Shown here one piece after another: positions 34,823-43,750 of a stretch of DNA of 64,000 bases. The stretch spans positions 1 to 64,000 of the forward strand of contig CAZVMN010000007.1 in NCBI GenBank assembly GCA_964629015.1, read 5' to 3'. Under the pieces are notes generated by a model that was given only the letters and a program-made list of their open reading frames with translations, was not told the origin of the DNA and made no database searches. The position numbers and the translations under genes were made by a program. Source of the DNA: Oceanococcus sp964629015. GTDB taxonomy: Bacteria > Pseudomonadota > Gammaproteobacteria > Nevskiales > Oceanococcaceae. How positions within the stretch are numbered: the first letter of the stretch is position 1; each line of letters begins with the position of its first letter.

Positions 34823-35719
34823 ATGGCGGTTCACCGCATTGAATTGGCGGACTTGCTGGCCGAGCGACAACACGCGGGCAGCGTGGACCTGGCCAGCCGA
34901 CGGCGCGTCTTCACCGATCTCGCGGGCACCCATCTCTCCGGCTTTCGTGGCCGCGGCATGGAGTTTGAGGAGCATCGCCGCTATGTCCCGGGCGATGAGA
35001 TCCGCAGCATCGATTGGCGCGTGACCGCGCGTACCGGCCACACCCACGTCCGCAACTACCGCGAAGAACGTGAACGACCGGTCATTCTGGCCTGCGATCT
35101 GCGCGCGCCCATGTGGTTCGGGTCCCGCGGCTGCTTCAAATCCGTGTTGGCCGCGCGCGTGGCGGCGCGCTTCGCCTGGGCTGCGAGCACCAACGGAGAC
35201 CGTGTCGGCGGTTTGTGTCTGCATCACAGTCACAGCGAATCGCGCCCGGCCAGTGGTCAACGCGGCGTCATGCGTCTGTTTCGTTTGCTGTGCGATGCCC
35301 CGGTTGCCGCTCATCCGATTCCACCGCTGCATCAAATGGTGGACGAGTTACGGCGCGTTGCCCGCCCGGGCGCACTCATTATTGTGCTGAGTGATTTCCA
35401 CGATCTGGACAGCCCGGCCCGCCAGGGTCTGAGCATGATCGGACGCCATTGCGAACTCGTGCTTGGTCTGATTTCTGATCCATTGGAACGCCACGCGCCG
35501 CGCCCTGGCATTTACCCGACACGCGACCATGACGGCAAAACCGCAAGCTTGAATGCCCGCAATACGCAGACACGTCAGCGCTGGGCCGCTCAGTTCGAGG
35601 AGCGCGAGCAACAACTGCGCGCACTGGCCTATGCGTGCCGTGCGCAATGTCTGGACCTGCGCACCGAAAACAACATCGACCAGGCTTTCGGCGCACGACG
35701 ACCACGGAGAGCGGGATGA
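34823..35719 (+). CDS. DUF58 domain protein of the MoxR/Bat cluster
   Basis: A 298-residue protein with the DUF58 signature: EEHRRYVPGDEIRSIDWRVT, followed by TGHTHVRNYREERERPVIL and a VWA-like fold downstream with IIVLSDFHDLD. No membrane helix is evident. In Bat clusters this protein always follows MoxR; function is not established but it is thought to act with the ATPase in folding or stress tolerance. The mobile element now separates it from moxR, and only AGG in TAGGTTCC remains as a weak ribosome site for the ATG at 34823. Its stop overlaps the next start (ATGA). Confidence 0.92.
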   Translation: MAVHRIELADLLAERQHAGSVDLASRRRVFTDLAGTHLSGFRGRGMEFEEHRRYVPGDEIRSIDWRVTARTGHTHVRNYREERERPVILACDLRAPMWFGSRGCFKSVLAARVAARFAWAASTNGDRVGGLCLHHSHSESRPASGQRGVMRLFRLLCDAPVAAHPIPPLHQMVDELRRVARPGALIIVLSDFHDLDSPARQGLSMIGRHCELVLGLISDPLERHAPRPGIYPTRDHDGKTASLNARNTQTRQRWAAQFEEREQQLRALAYACRAQCLDLRTENNIDQAFGARRPRRAG

Positions 35720-36192
35720 CGCCGAACGCTGATCCCCTCGCCGCGCTCAAGCCCATACATCTGCCCACCGAACCCGGTTGGTGGCCACCTGCGCCCGGTT
35801 GGTGGTTGCTGATCCTCGGCCTATTGATCCTTGCCGCTGCGAGCACTTTCGCCTGGCATCGCTGGCAACAACGGCGCGCCCCACGACGACAGGCGGAACT
35901 CGAGCTCGCGCGCATTCTGGAGATCGAAGACAGCACCCAGCAGCTCACCGCGCTCAACCAATTGTTGCGCCGGGTCGCCGCGATGATCTACGGACCAGCG
36001 GCAGCCAGCCTCGCGCCACAGCAATGGTCCACGTTCCTGATCGAGCACGCACCGGATACGCATCAAGACCCACACGGCTGGCAGCAACTGGTCGAAGCGC
36101 CGTATCGCGATGCCGTGGACATCCATATGGACGTGCACGGTATGGTCCAAGCCTGGATGCACAGCAACCTGCGCCGGAGCAAGCCATGCTGA
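35716..36192 (+). CDS. DUF4381 domain membrane protein
   Basis: A 158-residue protein with one membrane helix (about 30-50, following a WWPPAPGWWLL stretch) and a cytosolic helical tail with ELNQLLRR-like LNQLLRRVAAMIYG. This Trp/Pro-rich start and position between DUF58 and BatA are typical of DUF4381 proteins in Bat operons. The ATG at 35716 overlaps the DUF58 stop, and its end overlaps batA by seven bases. Confidence 0.88.
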   Translation: MTPNADPLAALKPIHLPTEPGWWPPAPGWWLLILGLLILAAASTFAWHRWQQRRAPRRQAELELARILEIEDSTQQLTALNQLLRRVAAMIYGPAAASLAPQQWSTFLIEHAPDTHQDPHGWQQLVEAPYRDAVDIHMDVHGMVQAWMHSNLRRSKPC

Positions 36193-37160
36193 GTTTGGAA
36201 TGGCCTTGGATGCTGCTGCTGCTTCCCTTGCCGTGGTTGATCGCACGTTTCGCGCCACCGGCTGCGCGCGGTGATGCGATCGAATTGCCGTTGTCACTCA
36301 CCAGCTTGGCCGGGGTCGAGGAGCAGGCCCGTCAACGCCCTTGGATCGCGCTGCTGGCCTGGTTTGCTCTGCTGATCGCAGCCAGTCGCCCGATCTGGCT
36401 GGGAGATCCGGTCGCCTTACCGGCCTCGGGCCGCGACATCGTGCTTGCGGTTGACCTGTCCGGCAGCATGGACGAGCGCGACATCTCTTACCAAGGGCGC
36501 ACGGTGCAACGTTTGGCCGTCGTCCAGGCGGTCGCCGGTGAATTTCTGGAGCGTCGCGTGGGTGATCGTGTGGGTCTGGTCCTGTTCGGAGAACGTGCCT
36601 ACCTGCAAAGCCCGCTGAGTCTTGACCGCCCCACCACGCGACAATTGCTGGACGAAGCCGAAGTCGGGCTGGCTGGCCAGAAAACGGCTATCGGAGACGC
36701 CATTGGCATGTCCGTGAAGCATTTGCTGGCGGCCGGCCGTAACGATGACAAAGTGGTCATCCTGCTCACCGACGGTGAAAGCAACGCTGGTCATCTCGGC
36801 CCACTCAAAGCGGCCGAACTGGCGGCACAATCCGGCGTTCGCGTTCACACCATCGGCTTTTCCGGCGAACAAACCATTCGCTTGGGGCCGTTCGTGCAAA
36901 GCCGACAATCACCGATTGATGCGCAAACCCTCAAACGGGTTGCCGAAACCACCGGCGGGCGCTTTTTCACCGCACAAAGTGTGGCTGCGTTGGAACAGAT
37001 TTATGCCCTGCTCGACGAGATCGAGCCGGTGGAAGTCGCCAGCCTCAACTTTCGACCGCAAACCGCATTGTTCTATTGGCCTCTCAGCATGGCCTTGCTG
37101 CTGGCCTTGATGCAGCTTGCCCCGCAACTGGTGTTGCGCTGGCGGGAGCGCAGCGCATGA
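36186..37160 (+). CDS. batA: VWA domain membrane protein BatA
   Basis: A 324-residue inner-membrane protein with helices near 5-22, 52-68 and at the C-terminus (about 299-318), and a von Willebrand factor A domain between. The metal-ion site is complete: DLSGS (Asp90, Ser92, Ser94) with a further TDGESNAG. BatA-type VWA proteins work with MoxR ATPases. Start ATG 36186 gives the first membrane helix at once; much longer upstream readings are shadows of the DUF4381 gene. Confidence 0.93.
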   Translation: MLSLEWPWMLLLLPLPWLIARFAPPAARGDAIELPLSLTSLAGVEEQARQRPWIALLAWFALLIAASRPIWLGDPVALPASGRDIVLAVDLSGSMDERDISYQGRTVQRLAVVQAVAGEFLERRVGDRVGLVLFGERAYLQSPLSLDRPTTRQLLDEAEVGLAGQKTAIGDAIGMSVKHLLAAGRNDDKVVILLTDGESNAGHLGPLKAAELAAQSGVRVHTIGFSGEQTIRLGPFVQSRQSPIDAQTLKRVAETTGGRFFTAQSVAALEQIYALLDEIEPVEVASLNFRPQTALFYWPLSMALLLALMQLAPQLVLRWRERSA

Positions 37161-38977
37161 GCATGCTCGAGCCGTTCCACTTTCTGCGCCCGGCATGGCT
37201 GCTTGCCATGCCCATGCTCTGGCTGCTGCTGTGGCTTATGCGTGACGCGCTGAATGCGCACAGTCCTTGGCGGCAGATTGTCGACCCTGAGCTGCTCCCC
37301 CATCTCAGCAGTCAGTCCAACACCCAAACCTCAGGCCGCAGCGGATTGATCCTCGCCGCATTGGCCGTCACCTTGATCACGCTGGCTTTGGCTGGACCCA
37401 GCTGGCGCCAACTGCCGCAGCCGGTATACGACAGCCCCTTGCATCGCGTGCTGGTGATGGATTTGTCCCCGGCAATGAACGCCGCGGACATCAAACCCAC
37501 GCGGCTGGCGCGTAGCAAGCTGCTTGCTCAGCAATTGCTCAACCAGCAAAGCGAAGGCGACACCGCTTTGGTCGCCTTTTCCAGCGATGCCTTTGCCGTG
37601 GTGCCGCTGACCTCGGATCGCAGCACCGTCAGTCATTTGCTCAGCAGCCTGTCCACCGACCTGATGCCAACACCGGGCCAGAACCTGGCAGCGGGCATCA
37701 CCGAAGCACAACACCTGCTGGAACAAGGCGGCGCGACGCGCGGCGACATCATCCTCATGACCAGCGCACAGCCCGATGCCACCGCCCGAGACGCGGTCGA
37801 AGCGGCGCGCGCGCAAGGTTTTCGCATCCACGTGTTGGCCGCCGGCACCGAACAGGGTGCACCGATTCCCGCCAGCAGTGGTGGCTGGCAGCGCGACAGC
37901 AGCAGCGCGATCAAATTGGCCCGATTGCCCACCCGAGACCTGTCGCAACTCGCTCGCAGCGGCGGCGGTCAATATCGCCGGGTTGATCAGGCTGGTGCGG
38001 ACTTTGAGCTGGACACCACGCTGGCCTTGAACAGCGCCAACAACACCGCATCGAACGATCGCTTCCAAGCAGACCAGTGGCAGGACGAAGGGCCTTGGCT
38101 GCTGTTGCCGCTCATCCTGATCGCTGCGCTGGCTTTTCGTCGCGGCTGGCTGTTTGTGCTGGTTGTTGGCTTGCCCCTGCTGCATCCACAACCCGCTTTG
38201 GCCGGCTGGTGGAAAACACAGGATCAAGAAGCGCTGGAGCACTACAAAGCCGGCGAGTTCGCCAACGCAGCAGACAACTTCAAACGCTCGGACTGGCGAG
38301 CCAGTGCTCTGTATGAAGCGGGTGAATTTGAGCAGGCGGCGGAGCTGTGGGGAACCGGCGATCGCGCAGCTGACGCCTATAATCAGGGCAATGCACTGGC
38401 CCGCGCCGGCAACCTGGAAGGGGCTCTGCAAGCCTATTCCGAAGCCCTGCAACGTGATCCCACCCTGACTGACGCGCAGGCCAATCGCGACCTGGTTGAG
38501 CAACTCCTGCAGCAGCAAGAACAACAGCAGCAGAATCAGCAACAGGACGGCGACAACCAGCCTCAGGATGGCGAAAACAGCGCGTCCCAAGACAGCGAAT
38601 CGGGAGATGATCAGGAGCAACCCCGTTCGTCCGAGCAACAACAGGAAGACAGCGGCGAGCAAGGGGAATCGGATCAGCAGCAGTCCTCCGAACACTCTCA
38701 ACAAAACGGCGAGCCCGGCGAAGAACAAGACTCACAACAAGCCTCTGAACACGCGCAAGGTGATGACGACAACCAGCAGGCGTCCGCATCCGATGACGCG
38801 CAGGGCAGCGAGAGTGAACCCAACGAATCCGCGATGACCCCGCAAGCGGGCGAATTCGACCCTGACGATGAGCAGGCGCAAGCCGTGCAGCAATGGCTCA
38901 AACGTATCCCTGACGACCCGGGCGGACTCCTGCGCCGGAAATTTGAACGTATGCAACAACGCCGCCAGGCCCAATGA
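37157..38977 (+). CDS. batB: VWA-TPR fusion membrane protein (BatB/BatC)
   Basis: A 606-residue protein joining BatB- and BatC-type parts. Helices at about 11-28 and 62-80 precede a VWA domain; its metal motif is degenerate, MDLSPAM (Asp102, Ser104, but Ala106 where Ser is normal). Two helices (313-326, 331-348) follow, then TPR repeats (about 356-440; AYNQGNALARAGNLEGALQA), a region of Gln/Glu/Ser/Asp low complexity (about 450-570), and the conserved BatC tail WLKRIPDDPGGLLRRKFERM. It overlaps batA and batD by four bases each. The acidic-glutamine region is long and may be repeat-prone. Confidence 0.9.
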   Translation: MSMLEPFHFLRPAWLLAMPMLWLLLWLMRDALNAHSPWRQIVDPELLPHLSSQSNTQTSGRSGLILAALAVTLITLALAGPSWRQLPQPVYDSPLHRVLVMDLSPAMNAADIKPTRLARSKLLAQQLLNQQSEGDTALVAFSSDAFAVVPLTSDRSTVSHLLSSLSTDLMPTPGQNLAAGITEAQHLLEQGGATRGDIILMTSAQPDATARDAVEAARAQGFRIHVLAAGTEQGAPIPASSGGWQRDSSSAIKLARLPTRDLSQLARSGGGQYRRVDQAGADFELDTTLALNSANNTASNDRFQADQWQDEGPWLLLPLILIAALAFRRGWLFVLVVGLPLLHPQPALAGWWKTQDQEALEHYKAGEFANAADNFKRSDWRASALYEAGEFEQAAELWGTGDRAADAYNQGNALARAGNLEGALQAYSEALQRDPTLTDAQANRDLVEQLLQQQEQQQQNQQQDGDNQPQDGENSASQDSESGDDQEQPRSSEQQQEDSGEQGESDQQQSSEHSQQNGEPGEEQDSQQASEHAQGDDDNQQASASDDAQGSESEPNESAMTPQAGEFDPDDEQAQAVQQWLKRIPDDPGGLLRRKFERMQQRRQAQ

Positions 38978-40623
38978 AGATCATGCGCATTCCCGTCTTG
39001 TTATTCCTTGCCGTGATCAGCACGCCACTGTTCGCGGCGGTCACCGCCCAAGTGGATAAGAATCCGTTGCTGGCTGGGGAGACCGTGACCCTGACCATTC
39101 GCAGCGAATCGGGCAAAGGTGAACCCGATCTGTCCGTGCTCGAAGCCGACTTCCAGGTGCTCGGACGTCGCAGTTCCAGTCAAATACGCATGATCAACGG
39201 GACCACAACACGCACCCATGATTGGCTCATCCAGCTGCGCCCCAAGCGCCTCGGTGAATTGCGCATACCGCCCATATCCGTGGGCCAGGACCGCACTGCC
39301 GCGATCAACCTCACGGTCAAAAAACCGGATATGGCTCAGGGCGAGTTGCCCGAGGCATACATCGAGTTTGAAACGGATAAAAGCGAAGCCTGGTTGCGTG
39401 AACAAATCACCCTCACAGCGCGCCTGTATGTGCGTGGCGATTTGCTGTCCGGGAGCTTTTCCGAGCCCACCAGCACCAATGCGGTAATCGAACAGCTGGG
39501 CGACCAGCGCGAAAGTCAGCAACTGCGCGGCACCCATCGTTACCGCGTCATCGAGCGACGCTACGCCATCTTTGCGGAGCAGTCCGGTACGCTGGAGCTC
39601 AACGGACCGGTCTTCAGCGGTGAAGTCGCAGACACCAGCCGGCGTTCGCAAGGATTGTTTGGTTTCGGCACACCGTCACGCAGTCTCTATGCCGCTGCAG
39701 ATCCGCTCAGCATCGACATCAAGTCGCCGCCAAACGGCGCGTCCGACTGGATGCCCGCCCATGACGTACAACTGAGCCAGACCATCACACCCGCGGACGG
39801 CCCGTGGCAGGTTGGCCAGCCTTTGACCCGCACGGTCACGCTCAAAGTGTTCGGGCAGTTGCATACCCAGTTGCCCGACTTCAGCCCGGCATTGCCGCCC
39901 AACAGCCAAAGCTTTACCGAACCGCCCCAGGAACAGACGCAGAGCGACGGCCAGCAGCTTATCGCCACACGCAGCTACAGCACCGCGATCATTCCCGGGC
40001 CGGGTGACAATCTGGTTTTGCCGGAGGTCTCCATCGACTGGTGGGACACCCTCAACAGCACCTTTCGCGCGGCGACGCTACCGCAACGCACATTGAAACT
40101 GATCGGCGCAGCGCCGACGACCGCGCCGCCACCCCAGCCACCCAGCGCAGTTGCCCCCACGTCGGCGACGCAAAACGCATCAGCGTCCGTGAGCGAGCCT
40201 CCCGCCGGCGGTGTGGACTGGCGCTGGCAAGTGGCGACGTATACCTGCGCAGCCGGTTGGTTGGGCACACTGCTGGCGTGGCTGTGGCAAACCCGTCGGC
40301 GCGAACGCCCGCAGCGGATTGCGCAGGACAGTGTCGACAAGCGCAACACCCTGAAAACATTGCAGACGGGCGATGCACGCGCGTGCCGTCAAGCGCTGTT
40401 GGACTGGAGCAAAGAGGTCCATGGTCAGCCGCTGCGACTGGACCAACTCTCGCGGCTCAGCAATGATGCCGCCCTTCCTGCCGCACTCAGCGCCCTGGAT
40501 GACGCGGCCTTCGGATCTGGTGAGACTTTCCCGCGCCAGCCGCTGATCACGCTGGTCCGCGAGTACCGCCCTGCCGCCAGATCGTCGTCATCGTCTGCGC
40601 TGCCCCCTCTTTACCCGGAGTGA
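38974..40623 (+). CDS. batD: BatD family protein
   Basis: A 549-residue secreted and membrane-anchored protein. It has a signal peptide (LLFLAVISTPLFA), a periplasmic beta-rich region typical of BatD with VDKNPLLAGETVTLTI and the GELRIPPISVG motif, a Pro/Ala linker (about 385-410), one membrane helix (around 415-432, AGWLGTLLAWLW) and a cytosolic helical tail. BatD proteins occur with BatA, BatB and MoxR in stress-tolerance clusters; molecular role unknown. Confidence 0.9.
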   Translation: MKIMRIPVLLFLAVISTPLFAAVTAQVDKNPLLAGETVTLTIRSESGKGEPDLSVLEADFQVLGRRSSSQIRMINGTTTRTHDWLIQLRPKRLGELRIPPISVGQDRTAAINLTVKKPDMAQGELPEAYIEFETDKSEAWLREQITLTARLYVRGDLLSGSFSEPTSTNAVIEQLGDQRESQQLRGTHRYRVIERRYAIFAEQSGTLELNGPVFSGEVADTSRRSQGLFGFGTPSRSLYAAADPLSIDIKSPPNGASDWMPAHDVQLSQTITPADGPWQVGQPLTRTVTLKVFGQLHTQLPDFSPALPPNSQSFTEPPQEQTQSDGQQLIATRSYSTAIIPGPGDNLVLPEVSIDWWDTLNSTFRAATLPQRTLKLIGAAPTTAPPPQPPSAVAPTSATQNASASVSEPPAGGVDWRWQVATYTCAAGWLGTLLAWLWQTRRRERPQRIAQDSVDKRNTLKTLQTGDARACRQALLDWSKEVHGQPLRLDQLSRLSNDAALPAALSALDDAAFGSGETFPRQPLITLVREYRPAARSSSSSALPPLYPE

Positions 40624-40627
40624 GCTG

Positions 40628-41392
40628 ATGTCCAAGCTGTCTCGTATCGTCGATTTGAACCTCAACCTGATCGCCAGCAGTCTGCGCGGATGGCGCGGCA
40701 GTGCAGCGTTCAAACCTGCCGCGCAACCGACCAAGATGCTCGAACTTTACGACATCGAAAATTGCCCCTACTGCCGTCTGGTGCGCGAGACGCTGTGCGA
40801 ACTCGATCTGGATGTGCGCATCCTGCCTTGCCCGCGCAGCGGCCAGCGTTTCCGCCCGCAAGCGATCAAGCAGGGTGGCAAAGCGCTGTTCCCCTTGTTG
40901 CACGATCCCAACACCGGCGTGCTGATGTACGAATCGCGCGACATCATCAACTACCTGCATCGCACCTATGGTCGCGGCGCAGCCAGCAGCGTCGCGGCTC
41001 ACACCCTGCGCGTCGCCAGTTCGATGTTGAGTTCCGCTACACGCGCCGTCAGCACTGGCTTGAACGCGCGTGGCCGACAAGCCCCCGCGCAGGATCTTGA
41101 GCTCTACAGCTTTGAATCCAGCCCGTTTTCACGCCCAGTGCGTGAGCGCTTAAGTGCTTTGGAGTTGCCATACATTCTGCGCAATACCGGCAAGGCCGAA
41201 TGGAAAGATATGGGGCCGCCGCATTTCCGCAACCAGTTTTTCCCCGACGCGCCGGTCGTTGGTCGCAACCGCAAGGCTCTGCTGGACCGCGCCGGCAAGG
41301 TTCAAGTGCCCTATCTGGTCGATCCGAACACCGACACCGAGATGTTCGAGTCCGCTGACATTCTGGAGTACCTGGAACACACCTACGGCTGA
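40628..41392 (+). CDS. Tandem glutathione S-transferase N-domain protein
   Basis: A 254-residue protein made of two thioredoxin-fold GST N-terminal domains and no C-terminal GST helical domain. The first (about 38-115) has a CPYC active site (Cys46, Cys49) like a glutaredoxin. In the second (about 155-254) the same position reads SPFS (165-168), so its cysteines are lost. ALFPLLHDPN and VPYLVDPN are the cis-Pro strands of each copy, and both end with DI(I/L)xYL. It may bind glutathione with one active and one structural domain. It lies five bases after batD and is probably the last gene of that operon. Confidence 0.87.
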   Translation: MSKLSRIVDLNLNLIASSLRGWRGSAAFKPAAQPTKMLELYDIENCPYCRLVRETLCELDLDVRILPCPRSGQRFRPQAIKQGGKALFPLLHDPNTGVLMYESRDIINYLHRTYGRGAASSVAAHTLRVASSMLSSATRAVSTGLNARGRQAPAQDLELYSFESSPFSRPVRERLSALELPYILRNTGKAEWKDMGPPHFRNQFFPDAPVVGRNRKALLDRAGKVQVPYLVDPNTDTEMFESADILEYLEHTYG

Positions 41393-41496
41393 TTACAGGC
41401 TTCGTCGGCCAAGCCTCGACGTTGATCAGCTCACGCTTGCCTGCCAGCACACGCGCGCGATAATGCAAGACCGGTGTGCTGAGCAGGAGAGTTTCG

Positions 41497-43731
41497 ATGG
41501 ACAAGCTTCGGTCATTGATAGGGTCCGCTTTTTTCGGCGCCTTGATTGTCGGCTGCGGCGGCAGCGGTGGCGTGCAAGCCCCCAGCCCGACGGCAACGCC
41601 GAATCCCTCCGGTAGCGACGCAACACCCAAAGCCCAGCTGCAACAGCAAGCTTTTGCGTCATGCTCGGCGTTCAAGGATTACTACGCGGATGCCTTGGCC
41701 GAAGAATATTTCAGTGGCTACAGCTACAACCGTAACTGCTTCGGCTGCGAACCCGCCGCGCTGGAATCGGTGGATTTTGCCCAAGGTGATGCGGTTGCCG
41801 CACCCTCCGCGCCAGAAGCCGCCCCCGACCGCGAAGTCACCGACACCAACACCCAGGAAGCCGGGGTCGATGAAGCCGATCTGATTGAAACCAGCCCGGA
41901 CGGCCAAACCCTGTATGTGTTGCAACGCGAGGCACGCGAACTGCTGGTCATCGACATCAGCGATCTCAATGCGCTGACTATCCTGGCCCGCGTTGCCCTG
42001 AGCGATAGCCGCCAACCCAGTGGCATGTTTCTGGATGCCGACAATCAGCGACTGGCCATCATTCTGACCCCAGGCTACGTTTACTATCTCGGGGCCCCCG
42101 CGGTCAGCGACGCCGGATTCGCCAGCCCCGCTGCCGTCAAGCTGAGTATCGCCCCGCCCGAGTTCGAGGAAGCCACCGAAGTTCAGTTTTTCGACGTCAG
42201 CAACCCCAGCTCGCCGAATCGCATCGAGTCGCTGCTGATGGACGGCCAGTATGTGGATGCGCGGCGCATCGGATCGCGCATTCATCTGGTCAGTCAGTTC
42301 GGCTTCCCCTACCCCGCAGCCTTGTACGCCAACGATGCCTTTCGCAAGCTCGCCTACGAGGACTACCCGCGCGCCTACGCCGACAATGATCAGGCGACCA
42401 TGGATGCGCTCGAACCACAAATCCGGGCGCACATCGATCAGGCTGTAGCAGGCTTGTCAGCAGACGAGCTGCTCCCACAGCTCGGCACTGCAGCCAGCGG
42501 CCAGCAATCACTGGCCTGCACTCAAATTCAGCACCCGACCGTTTCCACCCGCATGGGTTTGCTGATGATGTCCAGCATCGACAGCGACGGCAGTGCACTT
42601 AACACCTTGGGCAGTATCAACAATGCGTGGCAGCTCTACGCCAGCAACTCGGCGCTGTACCTGAGCCAACACAGCGGTGGCTGGTGGTTTGATCCCGCGC
42701 AAAAACAACAGACCGCGATTTATCGCTATGACATCAGCAGCGGCAGTGCGTTACCTGATGGTTTGGGGTTGGTTGACGGCTGGCTGGGCAATCGCTACCA
42801 GATGAGCGAGCATGAAAACCATCTGCGCGTTGTCACCACCGAAGCGCGTCCAGGGGCTCAAGCCAATGATGCCTGGGTGAATCATCACCATATGAGCGTG
42901 CTGTCGACGGCGAGCATGGATCTCACCGGCCAGGTTGAGGACTTTGTCGACGTCGCCGAAAAACCACGCGAAACCATCCGAGCCGCACGCTTTGTCGGGG
43001 ACAAAGGCTATGTCGTGACGTTTGAGCAAATCGACCCGCTGTTTACCTTTGATCTGAGTAATCCCAACGCGCCGCTGAAAGTGGGCGAACTCGATATACC
43101 GGGCTTCTCGACCTACATGCATCCCCTGGGCGAGAGCCATCTGCTGACCATCGGTCGCAATGCCGGGGATGGCGGTATCGGCACCGGGCGTGGATTCCAG
43201 TTGCAAATCTTCGACGTGACCGACCTGGCCGACCCGCAGCTCGTCGTCAGCGAAGAACCCGTCCTGGGCGACAGCGACTATGCATTCAGCCTGGCCGAGC
43301 ACGACCCGCACGCCTTCACCTTTGCCGAAGTGCCATCACTGCTGGATTTCAACACACTCAGCGGTTTGCTCAGCATTCCGGTGCAGATTGCATCGTCCGA
43401 CGCCAACAAGGCCCTGAGTGGCTTCCTCGCCTATCAAATCGGGCTCAATCCCAACGGCGGCAGCATTGACGAATACGCCCGTGTCGATCACAAAGACACC
43501 GGGTCCGGTGGTCAGAGCTGTCCATCGAACACGGATCAATTGCCGCCCGAAGGCTGCCAGGGCTTTGCCCCGGTGATTTACAACGAGCCTTTGCGCAGCG
43601 TCATCGTTCAGGACAGTGGCGCATTACAAACAACGACAACCTTGTTAACGCTGTCATCGTCCTACCTCAAAGTATTGGACGCCAGCGACGACACACCGAG
43701 TGAGACCGGCAGCCTGGATTTGCGTCCGTGA
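41497..43731 (+). CDS. Beta-propeller domain lipoprotein
   Basis: A 744-residue secreted protein of the beta-propeller (Beta_propel) family. The lipobox FGALIVGCGG puts the lipidated cysteine at residue 20. A Pro/Ser/Thr linker follows, then the propeller: repeating motifs such as TNTQEAGVDEADLIETS, VQFFDVSNPSSPNRIESL and FTFDLSNPNAPLKVGELD. Two cysteines in the last part (SCPSNTDQLPPEGC) may form a disulfide. Start ATG 41497 follows AGGAGA. Ligand or partner unknown; it faces the periplasm or surface. Ends 19 bases before the convergent thiolase gene. Confidence 0.88.
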   Translation: MDKLRSLIGSAFFGALIVGCGGSGGVQAPSPTATPNPSGSDATPKAQLQQQAFASCSAFKDYYADALAEEYFSGYSYNRNCFGCEPAALESVDFAQGDAVAAPSAPEAAPDREVTDTNTQEAGVDEADLIETSPDGQTLYVLQREARELLVIDISDLNALTILARVALSDSRQPSGMFLDADNQRLAIILTPGYVYYLGAPAVSDAGFASPAAVKLSIAPPEFEEATEVQFFDVSNPSSPNRIESLLMDGQYVDARRIGSRIHLVSQFGFPYPAALYANDAFRKLAYEDYPRAYADNDQATMDALEPQIRAHIDQAVAGLSADELLPQLGTAASGQQSLACTQIQHPTVSTRMGLLMMSSIDSDGSALNTLGSINNAWQLYASNSALYLSQHSGGWWFDPAQKQQTAIYRYDISSGSALPDGLGLVDGWLGNRYQMSEHENHLRVVTTEARPGAQANDAWVNHHHMSVLSTASMDLTGQVEDFVDVAEKPRETIRAARFVGDKGYVVTFEQIDPLFTFDLSNPNAPLKVGELDIPGFSTYMHPLGESHLLTIGRNAGDGGIGTGRGFQLQIFDVTDLADPQLVVSEEPVLGDSDYAFSLAEHDPHAFTFAEVPSLLDFNTLSGLLSIPVQIASSDANKALSGFLAYQIGLNPNGGSIDEYARVDHKDTGSGGQSCPSNTDQLPPEGCQGFAPVIYNEPLRSVIVQDSGALQTTTTLLTLSSSYLKVLDASDDTPSETGSLDLRP

Positions 43732-43750
43732 TCTTCACTCCGGCGCCAGC

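Noticed and set aside
37331..38728. A 465-codon minus-strand open frame across the VWA-TPR gene
   Set aside because: Antisense shadow of batB with a low-complexity translation mirroring the glutamine-rich tract.
41397..41416. Hairpin AGGCTT/AAGCCT after the tandem GST gene
   Set aside because: Short stem with a GC-rich loop and no U run, so not supported as a terminator.
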